DNA from: Cyclobacteriaceae bacterium
Lineage (GTDB): Bacteria > Bacteroidota > Bacteroidia > Cytophagales > Cyclobacteriaceae
NCBI GenBank assembly: GCA_023151255.1
Contig: JAKLJG010000020.1
Location: forward strand, 1-34,524
Length of the DNA: 34,524 nucleotides
Direction: 5' to 3'
Positions within the stretch are counted from its first letter, which is position 1. Every line of letters starts with the position of its first letter. Under the pieces are notes generated by a model, which was given only the letters and a program-made list of their open reading frames with translations, did not search any database and was not told the origin of the DNA. Positions 21,642-30,896 of this stretch are shown here, in pieces. A program made the translations under genes and the position numbers.

Positions 21642-23714
21642 ATGTTCCAGTGGGTACCGGTTGCATTCGTCAGAATTACTTTATTTTTTATCTTAGGTAT
21701 CCTTATCGGCATTTATCAACCCGGAATACTTAACGAGTTCACGGCTGCAGCAACGCTAATCGTACTGGTTGTTTTGTATTTTATACTTGTGCGATGGAGC
21801 AAACTTAATCCGGGCCCGGTTGGCCTGTTGGCCGTTCTCGTTGCCGGATACATTAACCTGCTAATACATACCGAGGCACGGCATGCGGAGCATTTCAGTA
21901 ACACTGTTACGCCTATTGAAGTTTACAAAGCAGAGCTTGCTGAACCCGCTGAAGAAAAAGCGAACTCATGGAAACAGGTTGCCCATGTAAAAGCTGTTAA
22001 GTCGACAAGCGGTGAATGGATACCTGCCCGTGGAAACGTGCTGTTGTATTTTTCAAAAAACGATTTTGCTGCGCCACTCGGTTATGGTACTGTTCTGCTG
22101 ATTAACGGAGCACCACAGCCGTTAGCACCTCCGGCCAATCCGCATGAGTTCGATTACAAGCGTTTTCTGAGTTTCCGGAATATCTATCATCAACAGTTTG
22201 TACGCACCAACACAGCCCTTCTGTACGACACAACAGGAGGCAACCTGTTTTTGAAAGAAGCGTATGCCCTGCGAAACAAAGCCCTGCAAATTTTAAACAC
22301 CTATATCGATGGTGCGCAACAACAAGCCATTGCTGCGGCATTGCTTTTGGGCGTTAAAGATGGGCTAGATAATGACCTCACCCAAGCGTATGCCGCTTCG
22401 GGTGCCATGCATGTGCTGGCAGTAAGTGGACTGCACGTGGGAATTATCTACGCGATAATTCTTTTTTTGCTTCGCCCTTTAAGTAGCAGCCGGCAGGGTA
22501 AGTGGGCACTCGCGCTTGTAAGCATTGTACTTTTATGGGGTTACGCCACAATAACCGGGTTTTCGCCTTCGGTGCTTAGGGCGGTAACCATGTTTTCGTT
22601 TATAGCGCTGGCGCGCCCGTTACAATACCGCACCAATATTTATAACATTCTTGCGGTATCGGCATTTGTTTTATTGCTCTTTAACCCCTACCTGATCATG
22701 TCAGTTGGCTTTCAGCTTTCTTACCTGGCCGTGATAGGGATCGTATACCTTCAACCGGTTTTCTACAGGGCGTGGAATCCAAGTAGTACTTTGTTAGACA
22801 AGGTTTGGCAGATTACCTGTGTATCGCTGGCTGCACAGCTGGCTACCTTTTCGGTGGGATTACTTTATTTTCACCAGTTCCCGGTTTACTTCCTTTTCTC
22901 AAACTTGTTTGTCATACCCGGTGCCACCCTTATTCTGATTACCGGCCTGGCGTTGCTGGCAATCAGTTGGATTCCTGTTGCAGCCAACGTGCTCGGGGCT
23001 GTTCTTTCGGTACTTATTAAAGCCTTAAACTTTCTGGTGTTTACAACAGAACGATTGCCGTTTAGCATCATTGAAAATGTTTACATCACCACGTTCCAGT
23101 GTTGGCTGCTTATTTTTATTCTTGTTTCGTCCATTTTATTGCTTCACTACCGGAAGTTTCAATTTTTCATCGCTGTGGCCTGCTCTTCATTATTTTTCGG
23201 AGTTACACAATGGCACCATTACTATTCACAAATCAAACCGGCCAAACTGGTGGTGTATCATGTACCCGGTTTCAGCGCTATGGAGTTGATGCAAAATGGC
23301 CGTTCCGGATTTTATGGGGATCCTTCATTAATCAACAATTCCGAACGCATGCGCTTCCACATCAGCCCAAACAGACTTGTTAGTGGCATCTATCATAACG
23401 AAGTAAACTACTCAGCAAATACCATAAGGCTTACACCCCATACGGTAGCAATGTGGTGGCAGAATAACCTGATCGTTCACATACAAAAAAACACTACCCT
23501 GCCGGAAAGCCTCCATGCCGATTACCTTATCATCAGCAATAATGCCATAAAGTCCGCTAGTCAACTACATCAGATTAATGCTAAAACCATCATCCTCGAC
23601 AGCAGCAATTCGTATACCCTTTGCAGCCAATTGCTGGATGAAGTAAAATCACGTTCTTTACCACTTTATTCCGTAATGCATTCCGGAGCGTTCGTTAACC
23701 AACTAATACCATGA
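21642..23714 (+). CDS. comEC: ComEC/Rec2-type DNA uptake channel protein
   Basis: The 690-residue membrane protein begins with two membrane helices and a DUF4131-like OB domain (about 85-185). The competence domain follows (about 215-500) with the hallmark HVLAVSGLHVGIIYAIILFLL and about eight membrane segments. ComEC carries single-stranded DNA across the inner membrane in natural transformation. After the last helix the protein has only about 180 residues, without the HxHxDH motif of the metallo-beta-lactamase domain found in Bacillus ComEC, so this appears to be the form without that domain. Its TGA overlaps the next gene's ATG (ATGA at 23711-23714). Confidence 0.92.
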   Translation: MFQWVPVAFVRITLFFILGILIGIYQPGILNEFTAAATLIVLVVLYFILVRWSKLNPGPVGLLAVLVAGYINLLIHTEARHAEHFSNTVTPIEVYKAELAEPAEEKANSWKQVAHVKAVKSTSGEWIPARGNVLLYFSKNDFAAPLGYGTVLLINGAPQPLAPPANPHEFDYKRFLSFRNIYHQQFVRTNTALLYDTTGGNLFLKEAYALRNKALQILNTYIDGAQQQAIAAALLLGVKDGLDNDLTQAYAASGAMHVLAVSGLHVGIIYAIILFLLRPLSSSRQGKWALALVSIVLLWGYATITGFSPSVLRAVTMFSFIALARPLQYRTNIYNILAVSAFVLLLFNPYLIMSVGFQLSYLAVIGIVYLQPVFYRAWNPSSTLLDKVWQITCVSLAAQLATFSVGLLYFHQFPVYFLFSNLFVIPGATLILITGLALLAISWIPVAANVLGAVLSVLIKALNFLVFTTERLPFSIIENVYITTFQCWLLIFILVSSILLLHYRKFQFFIAVACSSLFFGVTQWHHYYSQIKPAKLVVYHVPGFSAMELMQNGRSGFYGDPSLINNSERMRFHISPNRLVSGIYHNEVNYSANTIRLTPHTVAMWWQNNLIVHIQKNTTLPESLHADYLIISNNAIKSASQLHQINAKTIILDSSNSYTLCSQLLDEVKSRSLPLYSVMHSGAFVNQLIP

Positions 23715-24484
23715 ACACCATAGTATATGCTGTTTCAAACCGCATTGCATCCATTACCCTTAACCGGCCTGATAAACGGAACGCGTTGAATAGTGCAATG
23801 GTAAATGATTTAACTAATGCATTTAATCAGGCCGAACAGGATGATCGCGTTAAAGTAATTATTCTGAAAGCTGCAGGCGAAGCCTTTTGTGCCGGGGCTG
23901 ATCTCAGCTACCTTCAACAACTTCAGAAAAATTCGCTGGAGGAGAACCTGGCCGATTCAACTAACCTGAGAAATCTTTTCCATAAAATCTATACGCTTTC
24001 AAAACCGGTTATCGCACAGGTGCAAGGCCATGCGCTGGCGGGTGGCTGTGGGTTGGCTACCGTGTGTGATTTTTGCTTTAGTGTACCCGAAGCAAAATTC
24101 GGATACACCGAAGTAAAAATCGGATTTATACCGGCTGTTGTAATGGTGTTTCTCATCCGCAAAATCGGGGACGGCAGAGCCCGTGAATTGCTCCTTAGCG
24201 GTAATGCAATAAATGCAGACGAAGCGTTTGAAAAAGGACTGGTTTCCCGCCTTGTTCAGCCTGGTGACCTGGAAAAGACCGTTCGTGATTTTGCCGAACA
24301 CCTGGTTAACACCAACTCAGCCATGAGCATGAAATTAACCAAACAGATGATTGCCGAGGTGCAAAACCTGCCGTTGGATGCCGCATTGGACTATGCAGCT
24401 GCCATGAATGCCCAGGCCCGTGCCACCGATGACTGCAGGCGCGGCATTGCTGCCTTTCTGAACAAAGAAAAAATACTGTGGTAA
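23711..24484 (+). CDS. Enoyl-CoA hydratase/isomerase family protein
   Basis: The 257-residue protein is a complete crotonase-fold enzyme. The oxyanion-hole segments are FCAGADLSYL (59-68) and AGGCGLA (110-116), and the acid Glu134 lies in FGYTEVKIGF. The second catalytic glutamate of mitochondrial hydratase is not evident (PAVVMVFL follows), a state also met in methylglutaconyl-CoA hydratase-like members. The reaction is probably hydration of an enoyl-CoA in fatty-acid or branched-chain amino-acid breakdown. The start overlaps the comEC stop by 4 bp, indicating translational coupling despite no evident functional link. Confidence 0.92.
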   Translation: MNTIVYAVSNRIASITLNRPDKRNALNSAMVNDLTNAFNQAEQDDRVKVIILKAAGEAFCAGADLSYLQQLQKNSLEENLADSTNLRNLFHKIYTLSKPVIAQVQGHALAGGCGLATVCDFCFSVPEAKFGYTEVKIGFIPAVVMVFLIRKIGDGRARELLLSGNAINADEAFEKGLVSRLVQPGDLEKTVRDFAEHLVNTNSAMSMKLTKQMIAEVQNLPLDAALDYAAAMNAQARATDDCRRGIAAFLNKEKILW

Positions 24485-24520
24485 CGGGTAATTTTGCTTT
24501 AAACAATACATCAATCTTAC

Positions 24521-24550
24521 TTGATCGAAGTTTTGAAGTACAAATTTTTG
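24521..24550 (+). promoter_or_regulatory. Promoter of the solute-binding protein gene
   Basis: TTG (24521-24523), a 19-bp spacer and AATTTTTG (24543-24550) match the Bacteroidota consensus with one mismatch (first base of the -7 box). It predicts a leader of about 22 nt before the ATG at 24578. Confidence 0.6.
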
Positions 24551-24577
24551 TAACTCGGTAAGAAACATCCCAAACCA

Positions 24578-25432
24578 ATGAAGACAGTAGCTACATTTTT
24601 GGTATTCGTTGCAAGCCATGCATTGCTTGCACAAGGTTATGTGGGCGACACCTGGGCACAGGTTAAAGCAGCCGGCCAGGGTACCATTTCGCTGGCCTAT
24701 GTTGAAACTCCCGGTTTCTCCTATAAGGACGGCTCCGGAAAACTTACAGGCATTTGCGTTGACATTATGAATGATTTTGTCAACTGGGTAAGCACCAATA
24801 AAGGCGTTAAGCTGCAATCCAAATTTGTTGGCGATGGCTCCAACTTTCAAGGTATGTATGCAAAGGTTAAAACCTCAACCGGTGGCGTATTCGGGCTCGG
24901 AAACATTACGATTACCGATGAGCGAAAACGTGAAGTGAAATTCAGCCCGCCATTCATTACCAACTTCGCCATTCTGATAACCCAGAACAATATACCCACG
25001 TTGGCTAAACTGGAAGATATCTCAACAGCATTTTCAAAACTCACTGCATACACTGCGAAGGGAACGCTAAACGAAAAACGCATCCTGGAACTGAAGCAAA
25101 AGCATTTTCCAACCATGAAGGTTGTTACACTTGATACCAGCCCCGAAGTGTACCAGAAACTCTTTACCGATCCGAACAGTTTTTCATACCTGGATCTGGC
25201 GTTTTACCTTAAGGCCGTAAGTGAGCAGAAACCGGTAAAGCGCCACCCGGTGGGCGACAAGGCAGCCGAACAATTTGGGTTTATTATGCCGCTTAATTCA
25301 GACTGGCAACCGGTACTGGAAGAATTTTTTGCTTCCGGTGGCGGATATACCAATTCATCACAATACAAAAGCATATTAACAAAACACCTTGGTGAAACCG
25401 GCATTAAATTGCTGCAGGCCGCCAATAAATAA
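24578..25432 (+). CDS. Exported solute-binding protein, family 3 (amino-acid-binding type)
   Basis: The 284-residue protein has a signal peptide (about 1-19, HALLAQ-GYVG). The mature part has the type II periplasmic binding fold: ISLAYVETPGFSYKDGSGKLTGICVDIMNDFVNWV (lobe 1 entry), FGLGNITITDERKREVKFSPPFITNFAILI, and the second-lobe sequence TAYTAKGTLNEKRILELK. Family 3 proteins bind amino acids or similar small molecules for ABC importers. No permease or ATPase gene lies nearby, so it may serve a distant transporter or act alone as a sensor-like protein. It is a single-gene unit with its own promoter and terminator. Confidence 0.88.
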   Translation: MKTVATFLVFVASHALLAQGYVGDTWAQVKAAGQGTISLAYVETPGFSYKDGSGKLTGICVDIMNDFVNWVSTNKGVKLQSKFVGDGSNFQGMYAKVKTSTGGVFGLGNITITDERKREVKFSPPFITNFAILITQNNIPTLAKLEDISTAFSKLTAYTAKGTLNEKRILELKQKHFPTMKVVTLDTSPEVYQKLFTDPNSFSYLDLAFYLKAVSEQKPVKRHPVGDKAAEQFGFIMPLNSDWQPVLEEFFASGGGYTNSSQYKSILTKHLGETGIKLLQAANK

Positions 25433-25456
25433 CCGATTACCATCCCCACGGCAATG

Positions 25457-25482
25457 AAGCGGGTTAACAGCCCGCTTTTTTG
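25457..25482 (+). terminator. Rho-independent terminator of the solute-binding protein gene
   Basis: AAGCGGG (25457-25463) and CCCGCTT (25471-25477) form a 7-bp stem with a 7-nt loop, followed by a T-run to 25481. It lies 15 bp before the recQ start codon. Confidence 0.88.
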
Positions 25483-25495
25483 TTAATATTGGTAC

Positions 25496-27415
25496 ATGCA
25501 CGACCCGCTCATTATTTTACGCAAATACTGGAAGCACCCGCACTTCCGGCCGTTGCAGCGGGAAATCATCCATGCCGTGCTGGCCGAACAGGATACGCTG
25601 GCTGTTTTACCAACGGGTGGTGGTAAATCGGTTTGCTTTCAGGTACCGGCCATGATGCGCGAAGGTACCTGCATTGTTATTACCCCGCTAATAGCGCTGA
25701 TGAAAGACCAGGTAGAAAGCCTGGAGCGAAAAGGCATACGGGCCGTAGCTGTACACGCAGGCATGACGCGCGATGCTATTGACATTGCACTGGATAACTG
25801 CGTGCATGGCTCGGCTAAATTTTTGTACATCTCGCCCGAGCGAATCCAGACTGAACTCTTTCAGGTGCGGGTGCAACGAATGAAGGTATGCCTGATAGCC
25901 GTTGACGAAGCCCATTGCATTTCGCAATGGGGGTACGACTTTCGCCCGCCTTACCTGAAGATTGCTGATTTACGGAAACTCCTGCCCAGTGTGCCCCTAA
26001 TTGCATTAACCGCATCAGCTACTCCACAGGTTAAAAGCGATATCATAGAAAAACTGGAATTCAGGCAATCGCACCAAACCTTTCAGCAAACTTTTGCCCG
26101 CGATAACCTGGCATTTGTTGTAAGGAAGACCGAAAACAAAAACAAAAAACTACTGGAAGTACTGCAGAAAGTACAAGGGCCGGCCATCATTTATGTGCGA
26201 TCACGCAAAGCCACACAGGAAGTAGCCACGTGGCTTAACCAGTTGACTATACCAGCAAATTATTACCATGCCGGGCTGACGTTCGAACAGCGCAGCAAAA
26301 GCCAGGAGGAGTGGCTACGAAATGGTAAGCGCGTTATGGTGGCCACCAACGCATTCGGGATGGGTATTGACAAACCTGATGTTCGCACGGTTGTACACCT
26401 GGACCTACCTGAAAACATCGAGTCGTACTACCAGGAAGCCGGCCGTGCCGGACGCGATGGCAAACACGCCTTTGCCGTTATCCTGTACCAGCATGCTGAT
26501 ATTGCCAACCTTGAAGCTAAAGTAAACCAGGCGCATCCGGATGTTCCTTACCTTAAACAACTTTATCAGGCCCTGGCCAACTATTTTCAACTGGCGGCAG
26601 GCAGTGCCGAAGGAGAAAGTTTTGACTTTGATATCCACAGTTTTGCCGAACGGTTTTCATTGCAGATAACGGAAGTGTACAGTGCACTGAAGAAGCTGGA
26701 GGAGGAAGGCCTTATTACTTTTAGTGAGAGTTATTACAGCCCCTCACAACTCCACTTTAAAATGGAACCAGCCGAATTGTATGCCTTCCAGGTAGCTAAT
26801 GCCAGGTTTGACCCCTTAATTAAAATGCTGCTTCGGTTGTTTGGCGGACAGTTGTACAGCGGTTATGTAAAAATTTCGGAAGACTACCTGGCCAAAGCCA
26901 TGAAGCTGTCAGTTGCAGATATCACTTCGATGCTGACCCACCTGCACCAGTTGCATGCCGTTGTGTACCTGCCGCGCAAGGATAGTCCGCAGGTTACGTT
27001 TGTGCTTCCCCGTCAGGATGCCGACCACCTGCCCCTTAACCTGAATCGGCTGAAGGAACGCAAACAACTGGCTGAGTTGCGCATGAAAGCTATGATTGAG
27101 TACGTTACATCGACCCACCGCTGCCGCATGAACCTGATACAGGACTATTTCGGAGAGGAAACCTGGCAACCCTGCGGTAAATGCGATGTGTGTATTGCAA
27201 AAAAGAAGAAAGAAAACGAAGCGGAAGCCTTATTACTCCGACAAGAAATATCGCGACTACTACAGGAGAAAGTGATGACCAGCGAAGAACTGGAAAAGGC
27301 AATTAACCCAGAAGATACCGAACTATTTATTGAAGTAATCCGCGAAATGGTGGATGAAGGCGTGCTGGTCTATGATGAAATATGGCGGTTGAAAACCGTG
27401 AAACAGTCAACTTAG
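25496..27415 (+). CDS. recQ: RecQ family ATP-dependent DNA helicase
   Basis: The 639-residue protein contains the superfamily 2 helicase motifs: motif 0 FRPLQREII (17-25), Walker A TGGGKS (40-45), DEAH (137-140) followed by CISQWGYDFRP, motif III ALTASATP and motif VI QEAGRAGRDG (about 315-324). The RQC zinc-binding cysteines follow (CRMN and QPCGKCDVC, about 540-565). The C-terminal part has a short helical region instead of a recognisable HRDC domain. RecQ is a 3'-5' helicase in recombination and replication-fork repair. The start ATG is only 14 bp after a terminator; a weak -7-like TAATATTG sits in this gap, so the mRNA leader would be very short. Confidence 0.95.
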   Translation: MHDPLIILRKYWKHPHFRPLQREIIHAVLAEQDTLAVLPTGGGKSVCFQVPAMMREGTCIVITPLIALMKDQVESLERKGIRAVAVHAGMTRDAIDIALDNCVHGSAKFLYISPERIQTELFQVRVQRMKVCLIAVDEAHCISQWGYDFRPPYLKIADLRKLLPSVPLIALTASATPQVKSDIIEKLEFRQSHQTFQQTFARDNLAFVVRKTENKNKKLLEVLQKVQGPAIIYVRSRKATQEVATWLNQLTIPANYYHAGLTFEQRSKSQEEWLRNGKRVMVATNAFGMGIDKPDVRTVVHLDLPENIESYYQEAGRAGRDGKHAFAVILYQHADIANLEAKVNQAHPDVPYLKQLYQALANYFQLAAGSAEGESFDFDIHSFAERFSLQITEVYSALKKLEEEGLITFSESYYSPSQLHFKMEPAELYAFQVANARFDPLIKMLLRLFGGQLYSGYVKISEDYLAKAMKLSVADITSMLTHLHQLHAVVYLPRKDSPQVTFVLPRQDADHLPLNLNRLKERKQLAELRMKAMIEYVTSTHRCRMNLIQDYFGEETWQPCGKCDVCIAKKKKENEAEALLLRQEISRLLQEKVMTSEELEKAINPEDTELFIEVIREMVDEGVLVYDEIWRLKTVKQST

Positions 27416-27491
27416 TGAACTAGTAAGGCCATAATTATTACCTATCAAACCAGGGTTGACTGGCTCTTGCTATCGGTTGAAGGGCACTTAC

Positions 27492-27917
27492 TTACTTGAT
27501 CAACACAGATGTGTACGTACATCCATCAAATTCGTCAACACCAGTAGTGGTTAGCGTTAAGCCATCTATAACAAAACTTATCGTTTCACAATCGGGTGGT
27601 ACATCCGGGTAACACAGGGTAATTTCAGTTCCGGAAATCGTATAGGTGCCCTGCTCGGTTTCTTCATCACCATCTTCTAAATACGTAATAACAAATTTTC
27701 CATTGCTTTTAAAGGTGACGGTAACACACTCATCAGGCGTGCAGGTATAGGTGTCCTCATATTCATTCAGCGGGTCAGTACAATCGCTGGCCGACTCGGA
27801 GAGCAGCGTCCAGGTGCCCACAATGGGATGGTTAATCTTCTTTTCGTCATCGTTGCAGGAAACTAACATAGCACCAAAGAACAGCGCACCTAAAATCAGA
27901 ATGTTTAATTTTTTCAT
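27492..27917 (-). CDS. Lipocalin-like lipoprotein
   Basis: The 141-residue protein has a lipoprotein leader (ALFFGAMLVSC21-NDDEKK). The mature part begins HPIVGTWTLLSESASDC, the typical opening of Bacteroidota lipocalin-like domains. Beta strands such as CVTVTFKSNGKFVITY and GTYTISGTEITLC follow, with a final LTLTTTGVDEFDGCTYTSVLIK. Several cysteines in the mature part (about six) suggest disulfides outside the cytoplasm. The acidic residues after the lipid cysteine (NDDEKK) resemble the surface lipoprotein export signal of Bacteroidota, so surface exposure is possible. Function unknown. Confidence 0.85.
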   Translation of the reverse strand: MKKLNILILGALFFGAMLVSCNDDEKKINHPIVGTWTLLSESASDCTDPLNEYEDTYTCTPDECVTVTFKSNGKFVITYLEDGDEETEQGTYTISGTEITLCYPDVPPDCETISFVIDGLTLTTTGVDEFDGCTYTSVLIK

Positions 27918-28281
27918 ACCTATTTTATTGTATCTGTAAAATTAAAGGATTTCCATTTAACTTATTACCTCCACAATTACTCAACCACGCGAAGGGTAAA
28001 TGTACCTTTTTTTTAATAGTATATATTTTGTCAGACGGGTTGATGCTCAACGGAAGCAAAAAAATGAAATCCTCAAAAACAGGAAGGTCATCCTTTTCGC
28101 ACCGGAAAAGACAAGAACTTAGGCTGTCTGCTTTGAATACCTCTTCATCACCCCTTCATCTGTAAAAAGTAAACAACCGTCAAAAAAATCTTACATCAAA
28201 ACTATCATTCCGAAAGGATGTTGCCTTTGTAACACCTGGTGTTTGTTGTGTTGTGCGCTGTTATGGGTTTACCTGCCGCCC
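27918..28281. other. 364-bp gap without a supported gene
   Basis: This is the longest gene-free stretch, between the start of the lipoprotein gene and the end of recN. It is AT-rich, with a pyrimidine tract near 28002-28013. A small AAAGG/CCTTT inverted repeat (28213-28228) lies past the recN stop, but no T-run follows it directly. No ORF here has family features. A -7-like TAATTTTA lies shortly upstream of the lipoprotein start on the minus strand, without a -33 TTG. Confidence 0.5.
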
Positions 28282-29934
28282 CTACCCCACCAGCAACTCC
28301 CTGGCATTTTCAACCGCCACCTTCGAAGGTTTATCTCCGCCTATCATCTTGGCAATTTCTACCACACGCTCAGGTTCGGTAAGCAACTTCACCCCACTTA
28401 CAGTTTTTCCGGCACTACTTTCTTTAAATACAACGTAGTGGGTATTTGCGCGCGCGGCAATCTGCGGCAAATGGGTAATGGCCAGCACCTGGTGCTTCCC
28501 GGCCATGGCGCGCATGAGCTTGCCCAGCTTAAAGGCTGTTTCGCCCGAAACACCCGTATCAATCTCATCCAGCACGAGCGTAGGCATTTCTGTTTTTTCG
28601 GCCATCACGTATTTCACACAAAACATAAGCCGGGCAAACTCACCGCCTGAGGCCACCTGTGCCAACGGCCGTGGAGCAACACCTTTGTTGGCACTGAAGA
28701 GTATATCAACCCGGTCGGCACCGGCAGGTCCGGGCTCCGTTTGCTGGTGATCCACTTTCAGCGCGGCATCGGGTATAGCCAGTTCTTTTAACAACCGGGT
28801 TATTTCAGCGCACAACGGAGTAAAAACGGCTTGCCGTTTTTTACTTAGTTCAGTCGCATTTTTCTTCAGCACGGCACCCGACTTTTCAAATGCTTCCTGC
28901 GCCTGCTTCAATTCGTCATCGAGGTTGGCAGTAAAATTGGCCTTGCGCTGTAGCTCTTCCTGGATAGCTAAAAGCTCTGCAACAGAATTTACCCGGTGTT
29001 TTTTCTGCAGGCGGTAAATCAGGTCGAGCCGTTCGGTAACATCAGCAGCGCGTTCCGGATCAACTTCTACCAGGTTTTCTTCGCGCTCCAGTTCGCTTAC
29101 CAAGTCGCTTAATTCTGCAGTAAGGCTATGCAGCCGCTCCTGCAATTTTTCGTACTTCGTTGCATATGCTGAAATGCCCTGTAAATACTGCCGTGCTTCC
29201 TTTAACGTGGATTCAGTGGCAGCCTCTGAGCGTGAGAGGATCTCAAGCACTGCACTGAGTCGTTCTTTTATCTCTTCTGCGTGTTGAAGTACTTTTGATT
29301 CATCTTCCAGAGTTTCCTGTTCACCGGCCTCCAGGTTTGCTTTTACCAGTTCATCAAGCTGGAAATTTACATAGTCGGCTTCCTGTTGCAAGGTTTGGGC
29401 TTGTGCCTCCAGTTGCAGAAGGGCTGCTTTTTTATCCTGATAATCGCGCCAAGCTTCTTCATAGGTTTCGAGCAATGCCTGGTTGCCAGCATAAGCATCT
29501 ATCAGTTTTAACTGAAAAGCCTGCTTACCCAATTCGAGTGTTTCGTGCTGAGAATGAATATCCATCAGGCGGCTGCCAAGTTTTTTAAGCACCTCCAGTG
29601 TAACGGGTGTATCATTAATGAACGCACGTGATTTCCCTCCCGGACTGATTTCCCTCCGGATGACAGTATGGTGATCATAGTCGAGGTTCTCTTCTTTAAA
29701 AAAATGCTGAAGTCTGTACGGTTTAATATCAAATATCCCTTCGGTAATGCATTTTTCGTTTTCATCCCAAAGCACTTTGGTATCGGCCCGGTTGCCGGTA
29801 AGCAAGCCGATGGCGCCCAGCATAATGGATTTACCGGCACCGGTTTCACCCGTAATCACATTGAGGGTAGCCGATGGCGAAAGTTCCAGGTGGCGGATAA
29901 GCGCATAGTTCTTAATAATGAGCTGCAGCAACAT
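28282..29934 (-). CDS. recN: DNA repair protein RecN
   Basis: The chosen start (MLLQLIIKNYALI) gives 550 residues; the longer frame from 29985 adds a non-family hydrophobic leader. RecN is an SMC-like ATPase that holds broken DNA ends during double-strand-break repair. Visible are Walker A GETGAGKS (29-36), two coiled-coil arms (about 150-210 and 255-370), the ABC signature ASGGEFARLM and Walker B PTLVLDEIDTGVSG, with ITHLPQIAARA completing the head domain. It follows the DUF4835 gene by 68 bp on the same strand. Confidence 0.96.
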   Translation of the reverse strand: MLLQLIIKNYALIRHLELSPSATLNVITGETGAGKSIMLGAIGLLTGNRADTKVLWDENEKCITEGIFDIKPYRLQHFFKEENLDYDHHTVIRREISPGGKSRAFINDTPVTLEVLKKLGSRLMDIHSQHETLELGKQAFQLKLIDAYAGNQALLETYEEAWRDYQDKKAALLQLEAQAQTLQQEADYVNFQLDELVKANLEAGEQETLEDESKVLQHAEEIKERLSAVLEILSRSEAATESTLKEARQYLQGISAYATKYEKLQERLHSLTAELSDLVSELEREENLVEVDPERAADVTERLDLIYRLQKKHRVNSVAELLAIQEELQRKANFTANLDDELKQAQEAFEKSGAVLKKNATELSKKRQAVFTPLCAEITRLLKELAIPDAALKVDHQQTEPGPAGADRVDILFSANKGVAPRPLAQVASGGEFARLMFCVKYVMAEKTEMPTLVLDEIDTGVSGETAFKLGKLMRAMAGKHQVLAITHLPQIAARANTHYVVFKESSAGKTVSGVKLLTEPERVVEIAKMIGGDKPSKVAVENARELLVG

Positions 29935-30002
29935 GGCGCTACAAATTAGCAGTAAATAAGGAATCCCTCCAGCGCACAGAAGCAAAAAACTGCTGCCTGT
30001 TG

Positions 30003-30896
30003 TTACTTGATCATTTTTTCATAACCCGATTGGTTTGACGGGTCCATGGCGATGATTACATCGTACGCTTCGCGCCTGACGGACAGGGCGCCATCGGAAA
30101 AAATATTGGCCAGTTCCTTCGATTTGGTGTCAAAAAAAGAAATGACGATGATGGCATTCGGGTTAATGTCGCGGGCTTTTTTCACATCCTTCAGGCATTT
30201 CAAAATAATTTCACGGCTTTGCTCCGGATTCCTATCGAAGGTATCCAGGGCCAGCCGGTGGTAGCGGTACATGGCCCTGCGGATTTCTACAAATTGCGGA
30301 TTGATGTAATTCTCCACCAGCCAGTAGCGGTTGCGGATGCTGCCCATCGGCTGCCAGCCTGATCGGTTGGAGGCCTGCGCGTTATTGACCACCTGCAATG
30401 CGCGTTGAAAATTGGGGTTTCCGCCCAATTCACTAAAGGTGTCGTTATCAATACCGATGATCATGTAGGCATAAAAGGCCAGCATGGACGTCAGGTTGCT
30501 GATGAAGTTGTTGTCGTTATACTCAAGCGGCTGCGACTCCAGGTACTCAAAGTCCCAGTCGCGGTCGGCAAAGTTGAAGGTCAGGCTCGTGTAGTTGGTG
30601 TTGTACACGGGCCTGGCGGCCTGTACCTGCACAGAGGCATTAAACACGCCAATCGAAGGCATGTCGTTAATGTTTATCAGGATGCTGCAGTTGATTTTCT
30701 CGTGGGTAAGGTAGGTGTCGTTGGTCCATTTACGACTGTTCATAAACTGCTGAAACGCATTTTTCATGTCGCGGAAAACCGACTGGTCAACCGTGCGAAC
30801 CTTCGGACCAACGTTTACCGATACCACGCAATTCAACTCCTGGGCACGTGTTGTTGTTGCCGCCACTAGTAAGCCGATAACGATTATTTTATGCAT
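30003..30896 (-). CDS. DUF4835 family exported protein
   Basis: The chosen start (MHKIIVIGLLVAATTTRAQELNC) gives 297 residues and a clean signal peptide ending at RAQ; the longer frame to 30986 lies inside coaBC. The mature sequence has family landmarks: ELNCVVSVN, FRDMKNAFQQFMNSRKWTND, FNFADRDWDFEYLESQPLEYNDNNF, MLAFYAYMIIGID and a closing SNQSGYEKMIK. DUF4835 proteins are restricted to Bacteroidota and of unknown function, often next to coaBC. The ATG overlaps the coaBC stop codon by 8 bp (30889-30896), so translation is probably coupled. Confidence 0.9.
   Translation of the reverse strand: MHKIIVIGLLVAATTTRAQELNCVVSVNVGPKVRTVDQSVFRDMKNAFQQFMNSRKWTNDTYLTHEKINCSILININDMPSIGVFNASVQVQAARPVYNTNYTSLTFNFADRDWDFEYLESQPLEYNDNNFISNLTSMLAFYAYMIIGIDNDTFSELGGNPNFQRALQVVNNAQASNRSGWQPMGSIRNRYWLVENYINPQFVEIRRAMYRYHRLALDTFDRNPEQSREIILKCLKDVKKARDINPNAIIVISFFDTKSKELANIFSDGALSVRREAYDVIIAMDPSNQSGYEKMIK

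Noticed and set aside
28243-28650. Plus-strand ORF of 135 codons running from the 364-bp gap into recN
   Set aside because: Most of it is antisense to conserved RecN head sequence, and the protein has no recognisable features.
29935-29985. 17-residue hydrophobic leader on RecN
   Set aside because: RecN is cytoplasmic and starts right at the strand LLQLIIKNYALI; the leader is out of family.
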